Below are positions 23,292 to 32,575 of a stretch of 64,000 nucleotides of DNA, piece after piece. Positions within the stretch are counted from its first letter, which is position 1; the number at the start of each line of letters is the position of its first letter. Source of the DNA: Zygaena filipendulae (lineage: Eukaryota; Arthropoda; Insecta; Lepidoptera; Zygaenidae); assembly GCA_907165275.2 (NCBI GenBank), contig OU015653.1, positions 13,112,001 through 13,176,000 of the forward strand. Reading direction: 5' to 3'. Position numbers and translations under genes: made by a program. Under the pieces are notes generated by a model. It saw only the letters and a list, made by a program, of their open reading frames with translations. It did no database searches and was not told where the DNA came from.

Positions 23292-24024
23292 TAGAATAGA
23301 ATAGAATAGAATAGAATAGAATAGAATAGAATAGAATAGAATAGAATAGAATAGAATAGAATAGAATAGAATAGAATAGAATAGAATAGAATAGAATAGA
23401 ATAGAATAGAATAGAATAGAATAGAATAGAATAGAATAGAATAGAATAGAATAGAATAGAATAGAATAGAATAGAATAGAATAGAATAGAATAGAATAGA
23501 ATAGAATAGAATAGAATAGAATAGAATAGAATAGAATAGAATAGAATAGAATAGAATAGAATAGAATAGAATAGAATAGAATAGAATAGAATAGAATAGA
23601 ATAGAATAGAATAGAATAGAATAGAATAGAATAGAATAGAATAGAATAGAATAGAATAGAATAGAATAGAATAGAATAGAATAGAATAGAATAGAATAGA
23701 ATAGAATAGAATAGAATAGAATAGAATAGAATAGAATAGAATAGAATAGAATAGAATAGAATAGAATAGAATAGAATAGAATAGAATAGAATAGAATAGA
23801 ATAGAATAGAATAGAATAGAATAGAATAGAATAGAATAGAATAGAATAGAATAGAATAGAATAGAATAGAATAGAATAGAATAGAATAGAATAGAATAGA
23901 ATAGAATAGAATAGAATAGAATAGAATAGAATAGAATAGAATAGAATAGAATAGAATAGAATAGAATAGAATAGAATAGAATAGAATAGAATAGAATAGA
24001 ATAGAATAGAATAGAATAGAATAG
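23292..24024. repeat. (ATAGA)n microsatellite, left part
   Basis: This is an essentially perfect pentanucleotide array of 733 bp. It is one half of a single array split by the LTR retrotransposon; the other half is at 29580-29892. Its minus-strand open frame (Ile-Leu-Phe-Tyr-Ser repeats) is not a gene. Confidence 0.97.
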
Positions 24025-24167
24025 TGTAAGGTTGAACTATTCAAACGACCATTGCCATGACATCTCTTTATTTCACAACTTCACACCTGAGTTCACACCT
24101 GACACTTCCTACTCGCTCTCACTACCTCGCTCGTTCATTCGTCTCATTCTAACACATTTACCTTACA
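24025..24167 (-). repeat. 3' LTR of the gypsy element
   Basis: It is 143 bp and identical to the copy at 29437-29579. The terminal TGTAAGG and CCTTACA form a 7-bp inverted repeat. A short purine stretch (CAGAGGGCA read on the minus strand) lies just inside it and may be the polypurine tract. Confidence 0.95.
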
Positions 24168-24715
24168 TGCCCTCTGAAATTAATAAAATTTAAATTAAAT
24201 TACAATTTTTTTGATTTCACATTCATACACCTTACATGCTCTTATACTTTTTACTAACATACAATTTATTGCTTACTAAACAATTATTTCGGCGTACTAG
24301 CTTACTTTTAAATTTTAAATACATATTAAAATAAGTTCTTGAACTGTTATTATATACATGCCATAACAATTTTTTAATAGAAACTTATGTGTTGATCTAT
24401 GTACTTATTCTATTATACATATATGACTGTAACTAAAAATTTTACTTTTTTTTTCTGAACTGATTTGAAGTTATACAAAAATTTTACTATACTTAAATTT
24501 TACTTTCTGAACTGTTTAGAAGTTTTACAAAATTTTTACTTTACTATGTTAAAATTTAACTGATTTACATACATATTAAATGTTTATTTTTGAACAATTT
24601 TTGAGTTGTTTTAATTTAATCCTTAACTTTCTATTTGAAAACTTAATTTACTTAATTAAATCAATAAAATTTTGGTTTTCTCACGATACGTCCTCTCCTT
24701 GTTATGTAATTGTCT

Positions 24716-24950
24716 TTATCCTGGTTGTTGTCGTGTCCATGGGGTTTCATTTGGGTTGTTATTTCCTTGGGTTTCATTTGGGTTGTCATCTCCTTGGGTA
24801 TCCTTTAGGTTTTCTTCGTTGTGGTTCTCATAAATGTCATCTGAAATATCTGTAATTGAATCTAAATTATGAGGCGGAGACATTAACTTCAAAAATTGAA
24901 CGTGTACAATTTTGTTTTTTATGGCTGGTTTACATCTTGTATTTGATAGC
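24716..24950 (-). other. Shifted-frame tail after gag-pol
   Basis: An open frame overlaps the end of gag-pol in another frame. It continues with NKIVHVQFLKLMSPP, then an acidic, Asn/Glu/Thr-rich tail of repeated NPNET-like units. The first part resembles what usually follows the integrase C-terminal domain in gypsy elements, so gag-pol may once have run on here, or it may be reached by frameshifting near 24920. There is no ATG at its start. Confidence 0.45.
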
Positions 24951-27900
24951 AAACAGAACCTATTTTTCTTATAATTTTGTATGGACCTTTAAATCTTGGT
25001 GTTAGTTTATTGTCTGTTGGTTTTATCCATTCATAAAGTACATAATCTCCTTGTTTAAAGTTATTTTGCAATCTTCTTAAATCGAATTTCTTCTTATTAT
25101 ATTCATGTACATTTATTATATTTTTTTGTGCTAATTTTCTTGCTTCTGATAAGTATTCTAATTGATGATTTCTTTCTAGATCTTCAAAAATTGTACCAAA
25201 GTGTATTTCTTGTGGTGGGATTCTTGGTTCATACCCAAACATTAAATAAAATGGTGAAAATCCTGTAGTCTTCTGTTTTGTTATATTTATTGATAAAACT
25301 GCTTTTGGCAATAACTTGTCCCATTCATGTGCATTTTCCATTGCAAATTTAGTTAAAGTTGATATAATCGTTGCATTTGCTCTTTCTACGAGTCCATTAC
25401 TCTGTGGTGTATATGGAGTTGTAGGTATGTGCTCAATACCGTACTTTGAAAAAAAATTTTGTGTTGACTGACTTGTGAAACATGGTGCACTATCTGATAT
25501 ATAAGTTAATGGTGGGCCGTACACATAAATAATATCGTTTTCTATGGTATCTATTACACTCTGTGCTGATAATGAACATGTTGGCTTCGCAAAAATGTAT
25601 CTTGTAGCGTGATCTATGTGTACAAATATATACACATTTCCTGAAACTGTCTGTGGCAATGCTACTATATGATCTGATGAAACTATTTGCATCGGCGTCT
25701 GTGGTATTGGTCGTTGTCCTAATTCTCCGTATGCTAATTTTGTTCTTCTATTTGTTTTTGCACAAATTATACATGCCGAAGTATAAGCTTTCACATCTTT
25801 ACGCAAAGTTTTCCACCAATATTTTATTTTAATTTTATTTATTGTGCTGTCTGCATCGCTGTGACCGTTCTCATCATGTGCAATCTTAATTATTTTTGAA
25901 CGTAAGCTCTGTGGAACTACAATTTTTTCTTGATTAAATAACTGTTTCTTATTAACATGTAACAAAATGCCCTCTGACAATGTAAAAGTATCTTGAATTT
26001 GTTTTAAATGTTGTGTTACTGGCTCTTTCTGTAATTTTGACATAATTTGCTTGATAAATGGGTCCTTACTTTGTGCTAATATCAATTTCTCTGAGTTGCT
26101 GCTAACAATCATCATACAAATGTCATTCAATGGATATCTTGAAAGATGATCTGCTATAACATTTTGTTTTCCTGGCCGGTGAACTGGTGTAAACTGAAAT
26201 GGTGCTAAATCGACAACGTATCTTGCGAATTTTCTGTTCATTTTTGCCTTATTAATTATATACGCTGTGGAATAACTGTCTGTTATTAATGTAAACTTTG
26301 TGCCTAGTAAATATATTCGAAATTTACTAACAATAGCCCAATGTACTGCCGTTACTTCGAGCTCGTTTATGTGATATCTGGTTTCTGCATCTTTCAAGCA
26401 TCTACTTGCATATTCAATCACCTTTTTCTCCCCTTCTTGGATTTGCAATAAACATGCACCGATCCCTTGGTAACTGCTGTCTGTTTCAACTATTGTTTCA
26501 GCTTCTTGCTGAAAATTAGATAAAATGGGTGTATTTGTAATTATTTTCTTTAATTTCAAAAATGAATTTTGTTGTTCTTCGCTGAGTTCTATTGTATCCT
26601 TTTTCTTATTTATTCTTTCTGTGATATTTTCTTGTTTATTTTTCTTTAATAGTTCTTGCAACGGTTTAGCTATTATAGCATAGTTTTGTATATATTTTCT
26701 GAACGTTCCTGTAAAACCTAAAAATGATCGAACCTCTGTAACGGTTTTTAATGTTTTGTAGTGTTCTACGGCGGCTGTACGTTTTTGATCTAATCGTTCT
26801 TCTTTAAAGCCAACGATCTTGCCAAACAATGGGATTTCGAAATCTATAAAAATACACTTTTCTTTATTAAGTTTTAAATTTTTTTCTCTTGTAACTTGAA
26901 ATACTTTTCTTAAAATGTTCATGAAACTTGAAATATTATTTGCTCCTCCTGATATATCATCAAAATATAACCTCACTCCTTCTTTATATAAGTTTCCATA
27001 TGTATTTCTTATAACTTTAGACATAATTGATGGTCCTCCAACTAATCCAAACATAACTCGCATGAATTCTATGTGATAATCTTGAGTAATAACAGCTGTT
27101 TTGTATATATCTTCTTCTTTTATACAAATATTATGGTAAGCATGATAAATATCTAGTTTAAATTTTATTTTGAATTGTTTTATTGTGTTTATTATATCAT
27201 CCATTCTTTCTATTGGTTGTACATCTATCACTGTTATAGGATTAATTGTTTTTGAGTAATCTACTATAGGTCTATACGGTGTTGTTTCATGAAATGGTTG
27301 TTGTATTACAAACATTGGTGCTGCATAGGGTGAACTTGATAATCTACATACTTTTTGTTCCATCCATTTTTCAATTGTTTTTTTCAAAAATAATCTTTCT
27401 GGTTCTGGTAATCTATAAGGTTTACAACTAATGGGTTTATCATGTTTTAATTTAATTTCAAGCTGAAAGTCTGGAAATTTTCCTATATCATTTTCATCAT
27501 TTTTAAAAATATCATCATATTCTTCTACAATTTTCATAACTTTAGTTTTATTTTCTTCACTTAATAATGCACTGTTATCTGTGTTATTTTTCATGCAACA
27601 TGACACTGAACTATCTTCTCTAGTAATAGCCGGAAAATATTCTGTATGTGTGGGTGTTATTATACATATTTTACCATCAGGCTCATGTATGATACGTGCA
27701 TACACAGCTAGTTGCCAATCCTTTCCTAGTATCATCGGTATAGGTAAGTTTTCACATATAGCAATTTGTGGCATAACATAATCTATATTTCCTACCTTTA
27801 TTCTCGCCGAAATCCATCCAATTGGTGTTATTATGTTACCAACAGCTTTGTAATCGCCTTTTTGCCATGGGTAGACTTGTGTGTCTTGGGGTAAAACATT

Positions 27901-29241
27901 TTTATCTATGATTGTAATAACTGATCCTGAATCTGGAAGTGCTTCTATATTTATATTTTTATTTATTGTGACAGGTATTAGTGTTACATTAGGTATGTTT
28001 TCTTGAACACAATTTATCTGTTTTTTGTTTTTATTTTCGTTATCCGCTGTGAAACTAGAACTGTTTTCATGTTTGTTAAAGTTCTCACTTTGTTTCCTAT
28101 AATCTGTTCTATAATTAGGCTTAGAATTTGAAGACTGTGATGCTTTGCAATTATAAGAGATGTGACCTTTATTTTTACAACGATAACATATTTGATCTTC
28201 TTCTTTTTCTGTTTCTGGGTTAAATCTCGGTATAAATCTATTATTTTTCTGATATTCTACGGTGTTGTTACTTTTTTCTGAAGTTTTTGATGTACTTACG
28301 TCGAATTTTGTATTATACTTTTCTCGTGTTTGTACTTTTCGAATGTTATCCAATCCTGTAGCATGTTGTAATAACGACTCCACATTTTTACAACAATGGG
28401 TTACTAACGGTACTGCCCATCGATGATCGCTGATACCTTCTAAAATAAGTGACACTTTGTCTGCATCTGAAATATTTGTAGGTGACTTTTCAAATATAGC
28501 ATTTTTATTGTAAATGTATTCCGTTATGGTTTCTGTAGGTCGAAGCGTTCTTTTAGATTGATATGTTATAAATTCAGCAAATGTCATTTTAGTGCAAAAT
28601 CTCTCCACGACTTTTACTTTCCATTCTTGCCAGTTTTCAGAGTTTTTCCCTATTGCTTTTTGCCAATCTTTTGCCTGACCCCTTAGTCTCATTGATGCGT
28701 TCACTAAAGTTAAATTTTCTGACCAATTTGCTAATTTTGATATTCTCTCTACTTGATTAATCCATTCTTTTACGTTTTCCGTTTTATTTCCCCCAAAAAG
28801 TGGAATAGCTTGACTTGTGTCTGATGTTGAAAAAACTTGAAATGTTGGCTGACATTTCGAGCTAGCAATATACTGAACTAAATCTGACTGCGTCTTTGAT
28901 AACTGAGCTAATATTTGATCAAAATTATTGGATGTAGCTGACATACCTGGATTCGGATTTATTGTTACCTCACTTTCCGATCCGTCCGAACTTTCATCAT
29001 TATTTAATTTTTCCAATTTCGATTTTAATTCCTGTAATTCCATTTGATCTGACATACGTTTTGTTCGTTCCGATTTGTAATATTCAAGAATTCCGTTTTC
29101 TTCTTTGTAAATGTTATCTTTTCGTAATCGTTCCATTAATTCAGACTTATTTCCCGATGTACTTAAATACCTTATTTTCAACTCCTCGCGCAATTGTAAA
29201 ACCGTAAAATTCTCTAACTCTTCTAATTTGGTTGAATCCAT
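24919..29241 (-). CDS. Gag-Pol polyprotein of Ty3/gypsy retrotransposon
   Basis: This single frame of 1440 residues encodes the proteins for retrotransposition of the surrounding element. I start it at the ATG at 29241; an open frame extends 10 codons further up without another ATG. Residue numbers below count from that upstream end. In order: a SAP-like helical segment (about 15-52), an acidic linker, the gag capsid region (about 150-310), a CCHC zinc knuckle (CYRCKNKGHISYNC, 362-375), an aspartic protease with DSGS (447-450), reverse transcriptase (about 620-810) with the YFDD active site at 769-772, and RNase H with TDSS (930) and ITDSYS (998). Integrase follows, with an HHCC finger (H1132, H1137, C1167, C1170) and the catalytic triad D1200, D1260, E1296 in D,D35E spacing. 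Gag and pol are fused without a frameshift. All catalytic motifs are present, so it may be active. The clade is not assigned. Confidence 0.95.
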   Translation of the reverse strand: MDSTKLEELENFTVLQLREELKIRYLSTSGNKSELMERLRKDNIYKEENGILEYYKSERTKRMSDQMELQELKSKLEKLNNDESSDGSESEVTINPNPGMSATSNNFDQILAQLSKTQSDLVQYIASSKCQPTFQVFSTSDTSQAIPLFGGNKTENVKEWINQVERISKLANWSENLTLVNASMRLRGQAKDWQKAIGKNSENWQEWKVKVVERFCTKMTFAEFITYQSKRTLRPTETITEYIYNKNAIFEKSPTNISDADKVSLILEGISDHRWAVPLVTHCCKNVESLLQHATGLDNIRKVQTREKYNTKFDVSTSKTSEKSNNTVEYQKNNRFIPRFNPETEKEEDQICYRCKNKGHISYNCKASQSSNSKPNYRTDYRKQSENFNKHENSSSFTADNENKNKKQINCVQENIPNVTLIPVTINKNINIEALPDSGSVITIIDKNVLPQDTQVYPWQKGDYKAVGNIITPIGWISARIKVGNIDYVMPQIAICENLPIPMILGKDWQLAVYARIIHEPDGKICIITPTHTEYFPAITREDSSVSCCMKNNTDNSALLSEENKTKVMKIVEEYDDIFKNDENDIGKFPDFQLEIKLKHDKPISCKPYRLPEPERLFLKKTIEKWMEQKVCRLSSSPYAAPMFVIQQPFHETTPYRPIVDYSKTINPITVIDVQPIERMDDIINTIKQFKIKFKLDIYHAYHNICIKEEDIYKTAVITQDYHIEFMRVMFGLVGGPSIMSKVIRNTYGNLYKEGVRLYFDDISGGANNISSFMNILRKVFQVTREKNLKLNKEKCIFIDFEIPLFGKIVGFKEERLDQKRTAAVEHYKTLKTVTEVRSFLGFTGTFRKYIQNYAIIAKPLQELLKKNKQENITERINKKKDTIELSEEQQNSFLKLKKIITNTPILSNFQQEAETIVETDSSYQGIGACLLQIQEGEKKVIEYASRCLKDAETRYHINELEVTAVHWAIVSKFRIYLLGTKFTLITDSYSTAYIINKAKMNRKFARYVVDLAPFQFTPVHRPGKQNVIADHLSRYPLNDICMMIVSSNSEKLILAQSKDPFIKQIMSKLQKEPVTQHLKQIQDTFTLSEGILLHVNKKQLFNQEKIVVPQSLRSKIIKIAHDENGHSDADSTINKIKIKYWWKTLRKDVKAYTSACIICAKTNRRTKLAYGELGQRPIPQTPMQIVSSDHIVALPQTVSGNVYIFVHIDHATRYIFAKPTCSLSAQSVIDTIENDIIYVYGPPLTYISDSAPCFTSQSTQNFFSKYGIEHIPTTPYTPQSNGLVERANATIISTLTKFAMENAHEWDKLLPKAVLSINITKQKTTGFSPFYLMFGYEPRIPPQEIHFGTIFEDLERNHQLEYLSEARKLAQKNIINVHEYNKKKFDLRRLQNNFKQGDYVLYEWIKPTDNKLTPRFKGPYKIIRKIGSVCYQIQDVNQP

Positions 29242-29420
29242 GTTGGATGTAATTCGAAAATGTGGTTGCAACGTAACCTAAAAATTAAATCTTTTCGCAT
29301 CCGCTGAAATGAAACGTATCTCAACTTTGCAAATACTTGATTTATAAACTTTATAATTTGTACTAACGTTTAGCACTTTTATTTTTAGTAATTGACACGT
29401 AATTACTTTAAACTTAAATT

Positions 29421-29436
29421 TTTGTCGCAAGCGCCA
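29421..29436 (-). other. Putative primer binding site of the gypsy element
   Basis: Immediately inside the 5' LTR the minus strand reads TGGCGCTTGCGACAAA. A TGG start complementary to a tRNA CCA end is the usual arrangement. Which tRNA is used cannot be decided here. Confidence 0.7.
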
Positions 29437-29579
29437 TGTAAGGTTGAACTATTCAAACGACCATTGCCATGACATCTCTTTATTTCACAACTTCACACCT
29501 GAGTTCACACCTGACACTTCCTACTCGCTCTCACTACCTCGCTCGTTCATTCGTCTCATTCTAACACATTTACCTTACA
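29437..29579 (-). repeat. 5' LTR of the gypsy element
   Basis: It is 143 bp, identical to 24025-24167, and should carry the element's promoter. It is very short for a gypsy LTR, and I see no obvious TATA box. Confidence 0.95.
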
Positions 29580-29892
29580 ATAGAATAGAATAGAATAGAA
29601 TAGAATAGAATAGAATAGAATAGAATAGAATAGAATAGAATAGAATAGAATAGAATAGAATAGAATAGAATAGAATAGAATAGAATAGAATAGAATAGAA
29701 TAGAATAGAATAGAATAGAATAGAATAGAATAGAATAGAATAGAATAGAATAGAATAGAATAGAATAGAATAGAATAGAATAGAATAGAATAGAATAGAA
29801 TAGAATAGAATAGAATAGAATAGAATAGAATAGAATAGAATAGAATAGAATAGAATAGAATAGAATAGAATAGAATAGAATAGAATAGAATA
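29580..29892. repeat. (ATAGA)n microsatellite, right part
   Basis: This is a perfect pentamer array of 313 bp that continues the array at 23292-24024 after the gypsy insertion. On the minus strand it directly follows the AATAAAGTGTATTC end of a non-LTR element, so the whole array of about 1040 bp reads as that element's tail. Confidence 0.95.
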
Positions 29893-30015
29893 CACTTTAT
29901 TGTACACCAAAATAATTTTACAGTGTGTTTACAGAAACTTATAACTAAGGGCATACAAAAGGCGGTCTTATCGCTTTACTAGCGATCTCTTCCAGACAAC
30001 CTTTACACGTACGTA
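29893..30015 (-). mobile_element. Non-LTR retrotransposon 3' end, family X
   Basis: On the minus strand: AAAGGTTGTCTGGAAGAGAT, AAAGCGATAAGACCGCC, GTACAATAAAGTGTATTC, then the TTCTA tail. The same order (GGTTGCCTGGAAGAAATTGC, GCAATAAGGCCGCC, CAATAAAGAATATTTGATTG) occurs on the plus strand at 51425-51557, there with a GATT tail. It is 5'-truncated; the clade is not established. Confidence 0.75.
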
Positions 30016-30659
30016 CACACACATCCCTTAATTTTAGTTTGACTACATGTGTAGGATATGGGCAGATGTAATTATTATGCAAGAGCACAGAGTGTGTTTG
30101 GTATTGCACCTATTCGTCATTCAGATCACGTACTTGAAATTCAAAAGGCTTCGACAGTTTATTGTACTACGACAAATAATTTAACGACACTAAAACCGTT
30201 ACCAACTTTACTGACCAAATTATAACTGTGAAAACTGAACAAAAAAAAAGGAAATTTAAGTATTAAAGTGACATCATTAAAAAAAACTTAGAAATCTGTA
30301 AGTACATAATATTATGTATCAGACTTATTATATGTATAGTATAATGAAACAAAGATGTTTCGCCATTGGATTTTTATTATGGAATAAGTAATCACAATGT
30401 GTCATAAAACGAATAGAAAATTTAAATATATACATGACACATTAGGCCAGGATGTCGTCATGGTAAACCACGGAGTTTTAAAATCCCCCGCAATGAAAAC
30501 ATCCTGTATATGAACGTACAGACAAAAGTTATATACAGCACATACATATTTACAATAAATGCACAGTAAAAAAAAGTATGTATATCAGCACTTAATGACT
30601 ACACTATACACATAAAATACATTTCAAAAAACCAATCCAAGCATTATACTAACACCTAT

Positions 30660-31195
30660 GCTAAACCTAGACAACGTACACACTTATCGGCAACGGCTTA
30701 GTTAGAATGTCAGCTATCATGTCTTGAGTAGGTACCTATGTATTTCAGTTGAAGGTTATGATGTGTCAATGCATCGCGAATGAAATGGTGCTTGATGACA
30801 ATATGCTTCGTGCGTGCATGATAATATGTGTTATTATGTGCTAATTTAATGGAACTTTGTCTGTATGAATGATAAGGGATGAGTGGTGCCGTCGAACACT
30901 TCTGTAATGAGCGATTTAAGATAAATAGACTTTGCAAGCTTCTGCAAGAGCCACTCGGCTTCTGTAGTTGACAGAGCGACTGTGCGCTGCTTGCGAGCTT
31001 CCCTAGATATAGGAGCGCCACTCATTAAGAATATGAATCCGGTGAATGATCGTCGGTCCACAAGATTGATAGCATACTGGATGAAGTTGGCCTTCAGATT
31101 TAAATTCGATCCGTCCGAATCCGAAAACCCTTTGTACTTAAGGTATCGAAGGACTCGCTTAGCAGCTTCCAGTGTATTCCTTGTTATACCTGTTA
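30660..31195 (-). pseudogene. Copia-type retrotransposon pol relic (RNase H end)
   Basis: Three reading frames read one after another on the minus strand give the end of a Ty1/copia polyprotein: a segment with AAKRVLRYLK near 31170, then DRRSFTGFIFLMSG and VALSTTEAE (31061-30950), then IKLAHNN, ARTKHIVIKHHFIRDAL, and finally MIADILTKPLP near 30700. These are the classic motifs of the copia RNase H domain and polyprotein terminus. The frame changes at least twice, so the copy is dead. The rest of pol, gag and LTRs were not found nearby. Confidence 0.85.
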
Positions 31196-31264
31196 TAGGT
31201 CCAGTATACCTGTTCTAGGTATTATAGGTATAATCTACTTCACGTGTGAATCCGTACTCCCTAA

Positions 31265-31460
31265 TCCTTACTAATATTATTCTTGCGAAAGTGAGTTTGT
31301 TTGTTTGGTACGCTTTCACGGCTAAACGGCTCAACCGATCACCTTGTAATTTTGCATACACGTTGTCAGGGGTACAGAAAAGGATAAAGGCTACTTTTTG
31401 TCCTGGAATTCCTGCGCGATCTCCAAAATTACTACGGGTGAAACCTTGGGGAATAGCTAG
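31265..31460 (+). mobile_element. Helitron-like element, complete copy
   Basis: It runs from TCCTTACTAATATTATTCTT to GGGAATAGCTAG, next to T. It has GTTGTCAGGGGTACAGAAAA and GGCTACTTTTTGTCCTGGAA inside. Confidence 0.8.
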
Positions 31461-32089
31461 TGGAGTATAAACGATCCCAGTTCTATTCCAAATGAGTTGG
31501 ATAGAGGCCAACGTATCTTGGAGAGTGATTTTATTTCAGTGTGGAGTTAGAATTGTATGAAATGGCAGATTTGCGTCGACATTGCAGTTTAATTACGAAT
31601 ACCTGTGTTGTCGCATAGCTCAGGGGGCCGCTGCTGCCCTCGGACGCCTTCCGGTGTCGCACTAAGTTGAAACTACGTAATTCAACGAATGTACTAAGTC
31701 CAGCTCGTATATACAAGCCGCAAACGCTTTGGCTATTTGCAGAGAGAAGGTAATCGCTACGTGGCTATTTGTGACATTACCAGTTACCTCGGTATACTTA
31801 GATATTATCCTTCTTCTTCTTTTTCTTTAATAATGGCGTCTATAATTATAATTTGCCAATGACAATGTTTCTTAATAATAAAAATCTCTTCATCTACTTT
31901 TACAATTATGGCGAAACGCCAATGACAATGTGAGATTGTTCCCCAGTTAAAACATGGCTCTCTTGAAAGCCAGTTTCCTGCTCAGGGTCCAAAATAGATG
32001 CTGAAAAGTGACTGAAATAACGAAGACAAACGTGACACGCGTGTTTTCGGTACGGCTTTCACTCGTCAACAACCGATATTATCCTTAAT

Positions 32090-32575
32090 ATTATAAATGC
32101 GAATGTGAGTTTGTTTGTAAGCTTTCACGCCCTACCTTCGTAACCAATCACAATGAAATTTTCCATACACGTTTTAGGGGTACAGAGAAGGCTATTTTAC
32201 AACTTTTTTCTCTAAATTCTATATTTAGTCCGTCAGTTAGATAAAAAATAAATAATGGACACGTATTTTTTGCTTTCTCAAGTTAATGAAAAAATACCTG
32301 GATAAAGCGCATTAAAGTTTGGGAGTGGGGGCTCGTAACGTCATAACTAGTATTATATTATCTACGGTCATACGCAGCTAAAAACTGCGCTTGCTTGTGA
32401 CGTCACGCGTCATTTCGATTCAAAGTGTCTCCGTTATTTTTTGCTCACGTGAAAAAAGAAAAAATACGTGTCTAATATTTTTTATAAATCTAAACGACGC
32501 GGACGGGCTAAAAATAAAAAAAATAGTCAAATAGTCTATTAACGCGGATAAAACCGCGGGGAACAACTACTATTA
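32090..32575 (+). mobile_element. Helitron-like element split by a family A MITE
   Basis: The left part, from TCCTTAATATTATAAATGCG to about 32200 (GGGGTACAGAGAAGGCTA), and the right part, AACGCGGATAAAACCGCGGG to about 32570 (GGAACAACTACTA), together make one Helitron-like copy. The MITE at 32203-32536 lies between them. Confidence 0.7.
32203..32536. mobile_element. MITE family A, copy 2
   Basis: It carries TTTAGTCCGTCAGTTAGAT, GGACACGTATTTTTTGC, GATAAAGCGCATTAAAGTTT, ACGTCACGCGTCATTTCG and GTCTAATATTTTTTATAAAT. Its ends are the inverted pair GGCTATTTTAC and AAATAGTCTATT. It sits inside the Helitron-like copy at 32090-32575. Confidence 0.75.

Larger units (their letters stand above)
24025..29579 (-). 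mobile_element. Ty3/gypsy LTR retrotransposon, apparently intact and recent
   Basis: The element is 5555 bp with two identical 143-bp LTRs beginning TGTAAGG and ending CCTTACA. It has one long gag-pol frame on the minus strand and a TGG-starting primer binding site next to the 5' LTR. ATAG stands on both sides (24021-24024 and 29580-29583). Because the host sequence is a pentamer array, the 4-bp duplication shifts the phase of the array at the junction, which confirms the duplication length. LTR identity indicates a young insertion. No env-like frame is present. Confidence 0.95.

Noticed and set aside
23292..24024. Telomeric repeat
   Set aside because: Insect telomeres use TTAGG; this array is ATAGA and sits inside retroelement sequence.
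23286..24044. 252-codon open frame of Ile-Leu-Phe-Tyr-Ser repeats, and similar frames at 29556-29954
   Set aside because: Pure pentamer microsatellite without any stop. Not a gene.
24025..29579. Endogenous retrovirus with env
   Set aside because: No frame with a signal peptide, fusion region or transmembrane anchor follows pol; only a 66-codon acidic tail is present.
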